From assembly GCA_016711125.1 (NCBI GenBank), contig JADJTQ010000005.1, forward strand, positions 62,001 to 126,000: a stretch of 64,000 bases of DNA, read 5' to 3'. Made by a program: the position numbers and the translations under genes. Positions 38,042 to 47,976 of this stretch are shown here, in pieces (within the stretch, counting starts at the first letter, position 1; each line of letters opens with the position of its first letter). The notes beneath the pieces are model-generated. The model was not told the origin of the DNA. It saw nothing but the letters and a program-made list of their open reading frames with translations, and did no database searches. The stretch is from Saprospiraceae bacterium (GTDB taxonomy: Bacteria > Bacteroidota > Bacteroidia > Chitinophagales > Saprospiraceae).

Positions 38042-39274
38042 TCAAGGCTTGTATTCCTCAGCTGCGAGCCCATTTAGATCCCAGACAATCTTACCCGCCC
38101 GGATGGTCATTTCAGCTTCTATCTTTTGATTTCCTGACATTTTTTCGCCTCCGGTTCTATCCATAAAACCGAAATCACCCTGGCGAACCCGGAATAAGGT
38201 CACATCAGCTTCTGCGCCTTCACTTAAATGCCCAAGTTCCTCATGATTGATGACCTTGGCCGCATCCCAGGTTGACGCAGCAATTACTTCTTGAATAGAC
38301 ATGCCCAGATTGAGAAGTTTTGACATCACGTTGGTCATATCTTTCATGCCGCTCAGAATGCTCCTGCCATGACTATCGGTGCTGATTGTGTTGGGTCTCA
38401 GTCCTTGATTAATGGCAGGGACAGCATTTTTATAGAAAAAGCTGGCTCCACCATGACCGACATCATAGATAATGCCTCTTTTTTGAGCATCGAAAATGAA
38501 AGGGCGAAGTTTGAAGTTTTCATCTACTATGGCCTGCCGCCGGTCACCGCCTCCACCAAAAACATGGGTATAAATGTCACCTGGTCTCAGCTTTTCCATA
38601 AATAATGTTTCTAATGATAGGGGAGGATCGGCCCCACCAAAATCGATCATGACCGGTATGTTAGCCAGCGTGCCAGCTTCCACCGCACGATCGACCGGAG
38701 TCCAATCATGACCATTATAATGAGCCAGTTTAATGCCTACGATTTCTTTATTTCGCTTGGCCACCATAGACGTGATTTCAGCATCCATATCATTGAGGTC
38801 TTGCTCCCAGGCTCCACCCCGCATACCATGGCCGACAATATTTAAAAAGGCCAAAACACGGGTTTGAGATCTATCGATCACCTGTTCTTTGAAATGGGCG
38901 AAGTTCCTCCATCCCGATCCTCCGGCATCTACCACCGTCGTCACTCCAGAACGGAAAGTAAAGCCGTCAGGATTAAGGGCGTTGGAGCCATTACTGTATT
39001 CCGATTCCGGGTCTACCCCATAATAATTGTGCGAATGGATATCCACAAAACCGGGAGACACATAGAGATCAGTTGCATCGATTGTTTTTTGGGCCATGGT
39101 CATCGGGATATTTGTGGCCACCCTCACCACGGACCCGTCTTTGATGGCTACATCAAGAATAGCATCTAAATTATTTTTTGGATCGATGAGGTGTCCCCCT
39201 TTGATCAAAAGATCATATTGTTGAGCAGTCATGCCTAAGGGCAGCACGAGCAATATCAATATAATGAGTCGCAT
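38042..39274 (-). CDS. exported amidohydrolase/deacetylase (EF_0837-like)
   Basis: The 410-residue enzyme has a signal peptide (RLIILILLVLPLGMTAQQ) and an amidohydrolase barrel with metal ligands His80 and His82 (VDIHSHNYYG), a likely carboxylated Lys182 (VGIKLAHYNG), the His of THVFGGGG and the Asp of TDSHGRSIL. Composite-domain strands flank it (LLIKGGHLIDPKNNLDAIL, EAEMTIRAGKIVWDLNG). The EF_0837/AHA_3915 group is often encoded next to SelA-like DgaE-type ammonia lyases, and such a gene is the next one upstream here. Hydrolysis of an N-acyl or cyclic amide bond in the periplasm is inferred. Confidence 0.9.
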   Translation of the reverse strand: MRLIILILLVLPLGMTAQQYDLLIKGGHLIDPKNNLDAILDVAIKDGSVVRVATNIPMTMAQKTIDATDLYVSPGFVDIHSHNYYGVDPESEYSNGSNALNPDGFTFRSGVTTVVDAGGSGWRNFAHFKEQVIDRSQTRVLAFLNIVGHGMRGGAWEQDLNDMDAEITSMVAKRNKEIVGIKLAHYNGHDWTPVDRAVEAGTLANIPVMIDFGGADPPLSLETLFMEKLRPGDIYTHVFGGGGDRRQAIVDENFKLRPFIFDAQKRGIIYDVGHGGASFFYKNAVPAINQGLRPNTISTDSHGRSILSGMKDMTNVMSKLLNLGMSIQEVIAASTWDAAKVINHEELGHLSEGAEADVTLFRVRQGDFGFMDRTGGEKMSGNQKIEAEMTIRAGKIVWDLNGLAAEEYKP

Positions 39275-40047
39275 AGGATCTGATTAAGTTAGCTCAAATA
39301 TAGTGCTCTAAGCTTTGTTCGAGTTGATAACTTCGAAGGAATCTAAAAGCACATAATTTCGGGATTGGGTCCTGGCGTTAGTTTTTCCTCCACGATGCTT
39401 CTACGGTCTTAGCGGCAAAAATTACTTGTGAACCATCAAATGGCCAGCATGAGCTTGATGCAGACTTCCTCTCCCGTCCAGAATTTACTTTTTATTCCAA
39501 GCCAAATCTTTTCTATAGGAAAGAAAGTAGGCTCTTCGCTGCTTTCAATGGGTCTTGCTGAAATGCTGGCGGTGTCGGATAGGATAGAGAGCAGAATTTA
39601 CATTCTGCGGCTCCTAAGATCGAACAATGCGATAATTATCCAATAATTACACTAAAATGGCGAAGGCCCAGAAAGTATTTAAGAATTTGGTATCGACTCC
39701 AAAATTTCATCTAGAAATTCGGATTTAACTCCGAAAATTTAGTGTAATATTCGGAGTTCAGATGCATAACCGACGATTCATATGAATCAATTTCTCCCGT
39801 CGAATGATTCCTGTATCCAGCTAGTGCACCTCCAAGGTCTCTAAACCATCAAGTAGATAGATTGCTCTTTCAGTTGGAGCCAACCACTTAGTCTAAATTA
39901 AATACGATATAAATACGATTTATGAAGAATAGAATCAACACGATGGCAAGATCTCTTAATTAAATTACGGTTGATTTCCTTTTTGAGAATTTTTTCGATA
40001 GATAGCATGGCACAATACCAACTCAAACTGAATAATGATAATTAATT
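39275..40047. other. 773-bp intergenic region with coding-like scraps
   Basis: No intact gene is seen. A minus-strand frame near 39440-39590 reads ESSEEPTFFPIEKIWLGIKS, which may be a gene scrap. The sequence around 39602-39672 resembles 20668-20732, sharing a CTAAGA-CGAACAAT block and GCGAAGGCCCA/ACGAAGGCCCA, so a further dispersed element may be present. A perfect inverted repeat at 39727-39758 is listed separately. Confidence 0.4.
39727..39758. repeat. perfect 9-bp inverted repeat
   Basis: AACTCCGAA at 39727-39735 and TTCGGAGTT at 39750-39758 are exact complements separated by 14 bases. A third, partial arm, TTCGGATTTAA, occurs just upstream at about 39718. It could be a dyad operator or a weak hairpin in the gap between the amidohydrolase and SelA-like genes. 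No T-run follows on either strand. Confidence 0.6.
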
Positions 40048-41637
40048 CTATCGCTGATATTCATGTCGCTTTGCCTTCCAGCTTGCTCTTCCATATTCAC
40101 CAAGACTCACCTCACCTTCCATTGCGTCATCAGCCACTATTCCGGTGAATTCAAAGTTTAATCGAACACCATCACGGGTATAGGAACTTCTGATCAAAAT
40201 ATCTTTTCCATCCAAGGTGCCGGACAATTCCCTGGATGCAAAGCTGCCGGTATGGGTGCCTCTCAGATCATTGCCTTTCTGCTCAAAAACAAAGGTCTGA
40301 CTGACGAGACTTGCCGCAAAACTAATTTCCAGATCCCAATGACCACTGAGATCCACAATTGGAAGAGCCCTCGATTTGGTGAGTTTAGGTGGGTTGGAAA
40401 GTATTGAAAAAACTTGTTCCGCAATGATCTTTTCCTCGCCCGATTCAAGCTGAGAGGGATTGATGCTGATATTAGGCTTCATGTTTGGGGGGAAGGGAAG
40501 AAAGCTGCCGGCACCACTCACGGCGATGCGTGGATTGAGATCCCACAATAAATTTTCAGCATCATAGCCACTGAGTGGAATCAATTCAGGATCCCAAGAA
40601 ACTTGTAGGGAGGGAAACCGATTTGAAAGTCTCTCTCCCGGCTGGGTGATTTCCGTGCTCAATCCTTTGATTTTTTCAAGGCGATGAACGATATGATCCA
40701 GCCATAGATTCCAGACTTTCTGTTCCTCCGAATGATCTCGTTTAAACCACATTTCTACCGCAGTCAGCATACCCATGATTTCTTCCCTGCCGACTTTTTG
40801 CCCACGGGCACATCCATGATGCGGTGCTCCGGCAATCCAGGCTGCTTTTACAAGGTCCTTTCGACCTAATAACAAACCCGCACATTGCGGACCTCGCAGG
40901 CATTTGCCTCCGCTGTATACCACGAGATCGGCGCCTTGCACCAAATGAGGGTTGGGCACCACCAGTTCCTCGGCAGCAGCATCAGCCAGGATAGGAACTC
41001 CAAGTGGTTTTGCGAGATTAGCAATTTCTTTAATGGACAATGGGCCATTTGCAGACAGCTGTCCGGTCAAGACCAGAATCATCGCAGTGCGAGGCCCCAG
41101 AGCCGACTTCAATTCTTCTTGGGTGGATACCTCAATCATTTTTACCCCAACCGCTCTGGCAGCACATTCGTAAGCGGTTCTTGAGTAAGAAGGAATGATG
41201 ACCTCATCCTTTAAACCATTCAGATCAGGAATCTGCCAAAGTTTATCGGGGTCACCTCCGGTCACACAAGCAAGGGTGGCCAGGGTAATTGCTGCTGATG
41301 CACCCGAAGTGACACAACCCCACTCTGCACCGGTGATTTCGGCAAGTCGATTCCCAACGCCTTCCATTAATTCATCTAGTTGAACGTAGTGCAAAGTTGC
41401 GGCATCCATAGCCTCTTTCACTTCTGGCAGTATCCGGCTAGCCCCCACAATCGTCACGGTACCCCGGGCATTAATTAATGGACGGACTCCCAATGCCGAA
41501 TAGATGTTTGAGGCGATATTTTGTTTTTGTGTTGGCGGTTCGGAGTCCTTCCATTTGAGTGCGATTCCACCTGTCAATATGCCGCCCATGGGCACGGTAG
41601 GCAACATCTGTAATAGCTTTCTGCGATTAAGCATCAT
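40048..41637 (-). CDS. SelA-like PLP enzyme with Tat-type leader and C-terminal beta domain
   Basis: The 529-residue protein starts MMLNRRKLLQML, a twin-arginine-like leader followed by a hydrophobic stretch to about residue 28. The PLP fold (about 45-415) is of the SelA/D-glucosaminate-6-phosphate ammonia-lyase (DgaE) type, with NARGTVTIVGASRIL, CVTSGASAAITLAT, Asp219 in ILADAAAEEL and Lys245 in YSGGKCLRGPQCAG as the PLP lysine. Residues about 440-529 form an extra beta domain (GHWDLEISFAASLVSQ, LSGTLDGKDILIRSS). The likely reaction is beta-elimination of ammonia or a related step. Export of a folded PLP enzyme would be unusual. It is upstream of the amidohydrolase. Confidence 0.88.
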   Translation of the reverse strand: MMLNRRKLLQMLPTVPMGGILTGGIALKWKDSEPPTQKQNIASNIYSALGVRPLINARGTVTIVGASRILPEVKEAMDAATLHYVQLDELMEGVGNRLAEITGAEWGCVTSGASAAITLATLACVTGGDPDKLWQIPDLNGLKDEVIIPSYSRTAYECAARAVGVKMIEVSTQEELKSALGPRTAMILVLTGQLSANGPLSIKEIANLAKPLGVPILADAAAEELVVPNPHLVQGADLVVYSGGKCLRGPQCAGLLLGRKDLVKAAWIAGAPHHGCARGQKVGREEIMGMLTAVEMWFKRDHSEEQKVWNLWLDHIVHRLEKIKGLSTEITQPGERLSNRFPSLQVSWDPELIPLSGYDAENLLWDLNPRIAVSGAGSFLPFPPNMKPNISINPSQLESGEEKIIAEQVFSILSNPPKLTKSRALPIVDLSGHWDLEISFAASLVSQTFVFEQKGNDLRGTHTGSFASRELSGTLDGKDILIRSSYTRDGVRLNFEFTGIVADDAMEGEVSLGEYGRASWKAKRHEYQR

Positions 41638-42050
41638 TCGAGATTTTTACCAATGTAATGATTGTATGTCTCGAATTTAAGCTTAATTGAGGTTTGAGCT
41701 TTGTTTAATTCCAGAGAATTTCACCAGTTTGTCGAGTATTTACATCGGTACCCTATATGCTCCTTCTTAGGAAAATCTAATTTCCTGATTGTCGAAGTAG
41801 GGGTGGTGCGCTTGCATTTATCTATTTGATTTGGTCAGCTGATGATGATTAATGTCAAGGCAGACAAGTCTTGCTTCGTCTGACCCTCCGGGCACAAGCA
41901 TTTTTAATACTTACTCCGGTTAAATACGATAATATTCCAGACTCAATTCCGGTTGATCAAGAATGATTCCAATTCTTATCACATCTTTGCCACCATCTAC
42001 CACCATCATTAACAATTCATAAAAAAAGCAACTTTTGTTTATCATCTCCA
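41638..42050. other. 413-bp intergenic region with a scrap and hairpin
   Basis: A minus-strand frame at about 41930-42030 reads YELLMMVVDGGKDVIRIG and ends LSLEYYRI with a stop. This looks like the tail of a lost gene of unknown family. CAGAC and GTCTG near 41861-41881 can pair around AAGTCTTGCTTC. I see no clear promoter for the SelA-like gene. Confidence 0.35.
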
Positions 42051-43909
42051 TCAATTACATCCTCCCATTTGTGCATTAAATGTAGCGCCCTGATTGACGA
42101 CAAAACCTTGATTTAAATCTACCGCAGTTCCTGCCTGATATGTCGTCGAACCAATGTTTACCGTGCTGGTTGACGTTATCTTGGTGGCAGCTTTAAATAT
42201 TTGGGATCCGCTATGGGTCAAGCCGGTCAGGGTGCGCGAATTCGGACATAAATCAATGATTTCCAGGAGATCAATAGCGATATCTCCTGCGAGCTCGCCC
42301 CAGTTGTTGCAGTAATCTGGATGACTGTGTAAGGGGAGATATAGTGGCTTAGGTCGATTTCGGCTTGTTTCCAGTTATCTCCATGATCGCCTTGTATTGT
42401 GTATTCGCTGGTATAGGTATTACCGCCATTTACTGAGACTTTAATCTCCAGTTGTCCAATTTGCGATCCAAACAGATGATGAAATATTCTAAAAACCGGT
42501 CTATTCAGATTCGTCAGATCGAAGCAGTCAGTTCGATAAATAGCTTGTTTATTCGGGGTGTTTCCTGTTGCTTCAACATAAAGATAAGTGTTACCATCTA
42601 GGGCACTGGATGGTCCGGTGTTCGCAGTGGGAGTAGGTCCGGACCACTCTGTCCAATCGAAATCATCACCTTGAGTTTGGTTGGCACCAGAACCGGGAGG
42701 GAAACTGTTACTGTAATCAAATTTATCTATTAGGTCCGTGCATAAATCTACTTTGTGAATTATCCAACTCAAGGAAAACTCATAGCCGTTACCTGGTAAG
42801 TAAGATCTTGATAATCCGGTCTGATCAATGACTTTGAGCTCCAAAACATTGGTCATCGGACTAAAGTCTTCGTAGGTGAAAAATTCTTTGCTATTGGTGC
42901 GGTTGCTTAATAGATTTCCATTTAAACGCCATTCAATGGTCATCGTATTTGGTGAACTTAAAATCAGGTCACTCCCAAATTGGATATTACTTCCATTGAA
43001 TGAAAACATCGAAGTGAGATCGGGTATTTTATTCTTAAAAGGGTCGACAAATCCATACATCACGTTGATGATTGCTTCTTTACATACGGCGCAGAAATCA
43101 CTTCCTAAGAATTGCATTTTACAACTCGTGTGTGGTTTATACCATTGAGCAAATTCATCAAAATCGGGGTCGCTGTTGCATGTAGGTGGGTTAAGGGGAC
43201 AAGTATGTTGATAAATACCGACACCTGAATTATTGAGCCAGTTTTTCCACTTTACGGTGACTGGGTTTGTATTTTGAGTCATATTTGGTTTCTCGGCATT
43301 AAAAACATTTCCTGCATAGTATTCATCAGCAAGGGTAGCAAAACTGTGGCCCATTTCATGTATTGCAATTTCATTTGCAGATGCTTCTAACGATGAAACA
43401 GCAAGATCCGGAGCTCCTGAACCGCCATAGGCTGGGTCATTTACTAACATGATGAGCTGATCAAAATTTGGAAATAAATTGGCCGCATCCATGAGAGCCA
43501 GGCTCTTACCACTTGCATCTGGTGACAGTAGTCGGTGAATGCTGCTCTTGTCAAGACTTGTGTTATAAGCCGTATTTTTAGTCTGGATTGGAGTAGAGGG
43601 TTCCACTACATCGGTGGCGGTACCTGGATGATCTGTCCCTGATTCAACGGAATTTCTTTTAATAATGAAAAAATTGTAGAAATTGGCGTACTCGTCGTAG
43701 GGAGACTCATTTAACAATGCGTTAGCGAAGCTCAGGGCATCGGTAGTCAATTTATTAGCACTATGATTTGCCGAGGTGTAACCATCTCCTAAAATTAAGA
43801 TGTTAATATGCTGATCACTCGCTCCTTTAAATATGATAGTGTCGAGAGTCTGGCTGGATAGGACGAGAGTGAGAGTAGTAAATGAAGAAACCAGTATAAA
43901 TCTTTTCAT
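42051..43909 (-). CDS. M64 metallopeptidase with MAM-like and C-terminal stack domains, frameshifted
   Basis: The secreted protein has a signal peptide and an IgA-peptidase M64 catalytic domain with HEMGH at 184-188 followed by LADEYYAG, the zinc site. A MAM/jelly-roll domain follows (FDYSNSFPPGSG, GGNTYTSEYTIQGDHGDNW). The main frame ends at 42227, but adding one G to a GGGG run near 42297 extends it through GDIAIDLLEIIDLCPN. It then runs into a repeated beta stack (ITSTSTVNIGSTTYQAGTAV, LNQGFVVNQGATFNAQMGGC) with a stop at 42051-42053, giving about 620 residues. That last module is a common end of exported Bacteroidota proteins. It would cleave extracellular proteins. Confidence 0.85.
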
Positions 43910-43911
43910 GA

Positions 43912-44382
43912 CTAGCGGAATTTTTGGGTGAATGATGTTCCTGATCTTTTGGTCGATCCTGATGATAAGCTAAGTCGTGTGGCCTTGCTTGAAATGGGCC
44001 GCCTAATTAAAATACTTCGAGAATTCTCTTGTATCGTTATCTGCGCTAGTTGACCTTCATCATTGACATATTCATGGCTGACCGCAAATGGATCATTAAA
44101 TCTAATTTCGTCAAGAACATTGCTGGATTCATCAGTGATTTGAAATGTTATTAAATTTTCGGAAGTAGCAGTTATGGGCTCTGAGCGAGTCGGTATTCTC
44201 AGTTTTTGGTTAACTACTTTTGTTATTTTGAATTCCGCCGTGAACTGATCACCAGCATCTTGTTTGTGTAGTTCTAGAATCGCATATAAAAACTGATCCG
44301 GCTCAGGGCTTTTTTGGGCGTTTGCGTCAAAATGGCTAAAAAGAATAATGGCCAGGAATATCTTTAATTTGTTTTCATACAT
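43912..44382 (-). CDS. exported partner of the M64 peptidase, unknown function
   Basis: The 156-residue product has a signal peptide (KIFLAIILFSHFDANAQ) and a beta-rich domain: FLYAILELHKQDAGDQFTAE, TFQITDESSNVLDEIRFND, ending in a Ser/Arg-rich tail. The stop is only two bases before the M64 start codon, so the two are surely co-transcribed. No known family is recognised. Co-expression with a secreted protease suggests an accessory or inhibitory role, but this is inference. Confidence 0.75.
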   Translation of the reverse strand: MYENKLKIFLAIILFSHFDANAQKSPEPDQFLYAILELHKQDAGDQFTAEFKITKVVNQKLRIPTRSEPITATSENLITFQITDESSNVLDEIRFNDPFAVSHEYVNDEGQLAQITIQENSRSILIRRPISSKATRLSLSSGSTKRSGTSFTQKFR

Positions 44383-44731
44383 AATGATTGCTTTATTTAC
44401 TGCAAAATGATTTCTTCCTTTTTTGAGGTCAACGGTAAAAATAAGTAGAGGATTCTAAGCCATGCTCACCCATTTGGGTGATTTGATAACAGAAGCAGAA
44501 TGAAGCTGGACCGCAGAGGGTAGAATTTTATCTACTCAATCTGTATGTTTGATGATTCTATTTGTAGTGTATTAGATTTAATCGCTGAATAATCTAATAA
44601 TTTCGTGCCCAAGGACTCAAATGCTTCGGGAAGTCGATCAGAAAAAACCCTGTTGTCACAGCTCTCGTTCAATTACAGGATAATCTGCTGAGATTGAACA
44701 CCCAGAAAGTACAATGGTAAAACTTCAGAGA
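44383..44731. other. 349-bp intergenic region
   Basis: It lies between two minus-strand genes and should include the promoter for the 43912/42051 pair. I see no intact small gene and no strong hairpin. Confidence 0.3.
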
Positions 44732-46702
44732 CTAAATAATCCTCTCATTGCCACCATCAATAGGCACCTGGGCTCCGGTGGTTCTGCCAAATACAGATCC
44801 CAACATAGTAACTACTAATTTGGCCACGTCAACAGAAGTGACTTCCTTTTTCAGGACGTTGTTGGTTTTATATTCCTCAACCGTTAGTCCATAATGTTTG
44901 GCTCTGGCTTGAAGGACTTCTTCTGTCCAAATGGCAGTATCATAAACAGCGTTGGGGTGAACCGTGTTGATGCGGATACCTTTTGGCCCAAGTTCCATTG
45001 CAGCTACTCTTGCGAGTTGGGTTAGGCCGGCTTTGGCAACGGAATAGGCAGAAGCACCTGGTCCAGGGGCTGGAACATTCTTGGATCCGACAATGACAAT
45101 GGCGGGGTCGATTCCCAATTCAAGGTAGGGAATGGTCAATTGCATCAATCTTTGCTGACTGGTAAGATTAATATCCAGGCATTTGGCCCAAGTATTTGTG
45201 TCCATGTCTTTGATAGTCATGCTTTTAGGGAAGATCCCGGCATTAAGCACCAGCATATCAATGCCACCAAAATGAGTGACGGTCTGGTGAATGGCATCGT
45301 TCAGTTGTGTGTCACTGGTTACATCACATTGAATGCCTAATACTGATGCTGTGCCAAATTGGTTCTTGATAGAAGGATTTATATCCAGTGCAGTGACAAC
45401 CGCTCCTTCCTGTATTAACATCTCAACACATGCTTTACCGATTCCGCTCGCTCCTCCGGTTACAATAGCTACTTTGGATTGCATGTCTTTGGCTTTTCCA
45501 GCTTTTTTCAATTTCGCTTGCTCCAGACTCCAATACTCCATTTCGAAAAGATCTTTCTGGGGCAATGCTTTCCACCCTCCTAATTGTTCAGACTGATGGA
45601 TGGCTTTCATTGTATGATTGGTAATATCTTCAATGATCATCATGTTTGATACACTAGTGCCAAATGAGATCGACCCCAAGCCTGGCCAAATAGCCCATTG
45701 TGGGGTAGGTATTAGTTGGGTCAGATCTCCAGGATTATGGGCGTTAAAATATTTTTCATAAGCACTCGCATAAGCGTTGATCTCGACTTCGATGTCATCC
45801 TGCAGGAACAATGGTGTTCGTTTAGTGCGTATGATATGGTCTGGGGTAAGTGGACCCCGGTCAGTAATCTGACGGCATCCCATCAGATTGCTGAATGCAA
45901 CCGATTGGCCACTGGGATTGAGCCTGGCCAACACCGGAGTCTGATTCATCTGCGAAAGACCTTGACGGAGGGCAGCTAATTTTAGGGTATTGACTGCTCC
46001 TGCTTTTTCTACCGGCAGTGTTTTGACTCCTTTTGCCTGGATAAAATCCTCGGCTAAAGTCACATTCCTGATCATGTTGTCATAACTGATTTTCGGATCT
46101 TCATGGAACGTAAATATCCCATGATTCAACAGAACCATGCCTTCGATGGTCGACCAATCAAGATCTTTTGTCATTTCATAGATCTCTTTGGCCAGAATAA
46201 ATCCAGGCATCACGTAAGGAACAATCAACATATGTTTACCATAGATCTGACGAATATGTGATTCACCATCTGGAGTGTTACTGATCGTGACGACGGCGTC
46301 TGCATGTGTGTGGTCGACAAAACGGTAAGGTATAATTGCATGCAGGATGGCTTCTACTGAAGGATTGGGTGCTCCGGGGTCGGTCATAGCAGTTCGCTGG
46401 TATTTGACCATATCCATATCGCTGAGCTCCTGCAATTTGGCCATGGCCAGCAGCCTTTCCATCTTAACCGGAGCAAAGCCTTGTTTTTTAATCGTTGCCA
46501 GATCCCAGCCGCTACCTTTCACATAGAGGATTTCTTCTTCATCACCAAAAACATTGGTTTCTGTGATTTTAACAGAAGTATTTCCACCACCATGCAAAAC
46601 CAGATCTTCTTCTTTACCTTGCAGTTGAGAGGTGTAAACCCGCAATGCAAGTAAATCATCTCCAAGTTTATCAGCCTCGCTTTGATTCCATCGATTAATC
46701 AT
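44732..46702 (-). CDS. bifunctional class II aldolase / short-chain dehydrogenase
   Basis: I use the ATG at 46702 (MINRWNQSEADKLGDDLLAL), since the upstream frame extends into the isomerase gene. The product is about 656 residues. The first 400 form a class II (zinc) aldolase, with HGGGNTSVKI, VDHTHADAVVTISN (HxH zinc ligands) and LLNHGIFTFHED. The rest is an SDR Rossmann domain with VAIVTGGASGIGKACVEML, LVLNAGIFP and the catalytic YSVAK. This fused architecture is the RhaEW/rhamnulose-1-phosphate aldolase-lactaldehyde dehydrogenase type. It would split a ketose-1-phosphate and oxidise or reduce the aldehyde. The start lies 11 bp after the MtnA-like gene. Confidence 0.93.
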   Translation of the reverse strand: MINRWNQSEADKLGDDLLALRVYTSQLQGKEEDLVLHGGGNTSVKITETNVFGDEEEILYVKGSGWDLATIKKQGFAPVKMERLLAMAKLQELSDMDMVKYQRTAMTDPGAPNPSVEAILHAIIPYRFVDHTHADAVVTISNTPDGESHIRQIYGKHMLIVPYVMPGFILAKEIYEMTKDLDWSTIEGMVLLNHGIFTFHEDPKISYDNMIRNVTLAEDFIQAKGVKTLPVEKAGAVNTLKLAALRQGLSQMNQTPVLARLNPSGQSVAFSNLMGCRQITDRGPLTPDHIIRTKRTPLFLQDDIEVEINAYASAYEKYFNAHNPGDLTQLIPTPQWAIWPGLGSISFGTSVSNMMIIEDITNHTMKAIHQSEQLGGWKALPQKDLFEMEYWSLEQAKLKKAGKAKDMQSKVAIVTGGASGIGKACVEMLIQEGAVVTALDINPSIKNQFGTASVLGIQCDVTSDTQLNDAIHQTVTHFGGIDMLVLNAGIFPKSMTIKDMDTNTWAKCLDINLTSQQRLMQLTIPYLELGIDPAIVIVGSKNVPAPGPGASAYSVAKAGLTQLARVAAMELGPKGIRINTVHPNAVYDTAIWTEEVLQARAKHYGLTVEEYKTNNVLKKEVTSVDVAKLVVTMLGSVFGRTTGAQVPIDGGNERII

Positions 46703-46713
46703 AAGTGTTTTCT

Positions 46714-47805
46714 TTATAGTTTGTTTTGTCGTTGTTCCGGATATAATTGAAGTATACTTTCTTCGTTGGCTTGACAAATTCCTCTTTCGGTGATCAAACC
46801 GGTAATCAATCTGGCGGGTGTGACATCAAATGCGTAATTGGCAGCGGAACTTCTGCCATCAGCAATTAAAACTTCTTTGATTTCTCCATCACTAAAACCG
46901 CGAATATATTTAACTTCTCTTTCATTCCTCATTTCGATGGGAATTTCCTTGAGTCCATTTCGTATATTCCAATCAAACGAAGATGAAGGCAGTGCCACAT
47001 AAAAGGGTACATTATTATCTTTTGCTGCCAATGCCTTTAAGTAGGTCCCTATCTTATTGGCCACATCGCCTGATCTAGATGTCCGGTCGGTGCCGGTAAT
47101 CACCAAATCGACCATGCCATGCTGCATCAGGTGGCCGCCTGTATTATCACAAATTAGAGTGTGGGGCACTCCATGTTCTCTAAGCTCCCATGCGGTCAAG
47201 TAGGCACCCTGATTGCGGGGCCGGGTTTCATCTACCCATACATGCAACGGTATTCCGAGATCATGAGCCGCGTAGATTGGCGCCGTGGCACTGCCATAAT
47301 CAACAAAAGCCAGCCACCCGGCATTGCAATGTGTAAGAATATTAACCGGGCCTTTCTTAACCTGGGCCAGGGCTTTGATGAGAGCTACACCATGTTTACC
47401 AATTTGACAGCAATGTGCGGCATCTTCATTGGCTATGATGTCAGCCGTCTCTCGGGTGATTTGAATCAAATCCGCAGACTCTCTGAGTTTGACAGCATCA
47501 AGCTGACGCCCAACCGCCCAGGAGAGATTGACAGCGGTGGGCCGGGTTTCAATCAAAACATGAGCCGCCTGATTCAGATCAGACCCGCTGACTGCAGCCA
47601 GATAGATACCATAACCAGCTGCTGCTCCGATTAAACCGGCACCTCGCACGTGCATATCCCGGATCGCTGTCGCCATCTGCGGTACCGAATGTACTTTCTC
47701 AATCGAAAAATGAAATGGAAGTTGCCTTTGATCAATGAGACAGACTGTCTGTGGATCCTCTGGATCAATCCAAATGGTACGATAATGTTGACCGTCGACT
47801 TTCAT
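46714..47805 (-). CDS. mtnA: MtnA-family aldose-phosphate isomerase
   Basis: The 363-residue cytoplasmic protein has all hallmarks of 5-methylthioribose-1-phosphate isomerase: RDMHVRGAGLIGAAAGYGI, catalytic Cys160 in ILTHCNAGWLAF, and Asp240 in GTDRTSRSGDVANKIGTY. The family converts an aldose-1-phosphate to the ketose-1-phosphate, and some members serve 5-deoxyribose or ribose salvage rather than methionine salvage. Here it heads an operon with an aldolase/SDR fusion instead of MtnB/C/D, so a sugar-phosphate disposal role is more likely than methionine salvage. No kinase to make its substrate is in the window. Confidence 0.9.
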   Translation of the reverse strand: MKVDGQHYRTIWIDPEDPQTVCLIDQRQLPFHFSIEKVHSVPQMATAIRDMHVRGAGLIGAAAGYGIYLAAVSGSDLNQAAHVLIETRPTAVNLSWAVGRQLDAVKLRESADLIQITRETADIIANEDAAHCCQIGKHGVALIKALAQVKKGPVNILTHCNAGWLAFVDYGSATAPIYAAHDLGIPLHVWVDETRPRNQGAYLTAWELREHGVPHTLICDNTGGHLMQHGMVDLVITGTDRTSRSGDVANKIGTYLKALAAKDNNVPFYVALPSSSFDWNIRNGLKEIPIEMRNEREVKYIRGFSDGEIKEVLIADGRSSAANYAFDVTPARLITGLITERGICQANEESILQLYPEQRQNKL

Positions 47806-47976
47806 TCATGATCATTTCAACCAAGGTAAAATAGCATTTTTTTGGTCGACGACCTTGCTGTTTACACCACACCAGCAAATTGGCACTCCATGAAAGAGAA
47901 GCCGAAGTACTGCCTTTACGATCTTTTCGTTAATTTCCCCATCTAACTATAATCAAAATCAAAATAACAATAAAAT
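47806..47976. promoter_or_regulatory. divergent promoter region
   Basis: This 171-bp gap separates the minus-strand isomerase-aldolase operon from the plus-strand TIM-barrel/Tm-1 copy B operon, so both promoters must lie here. The last 40 bp before the plus-strand ATG are strongly AT-rich (ATAATCAAAATCAAAATAAC). No exact TAnnTTTG box is seen. Confidence 0.45.
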
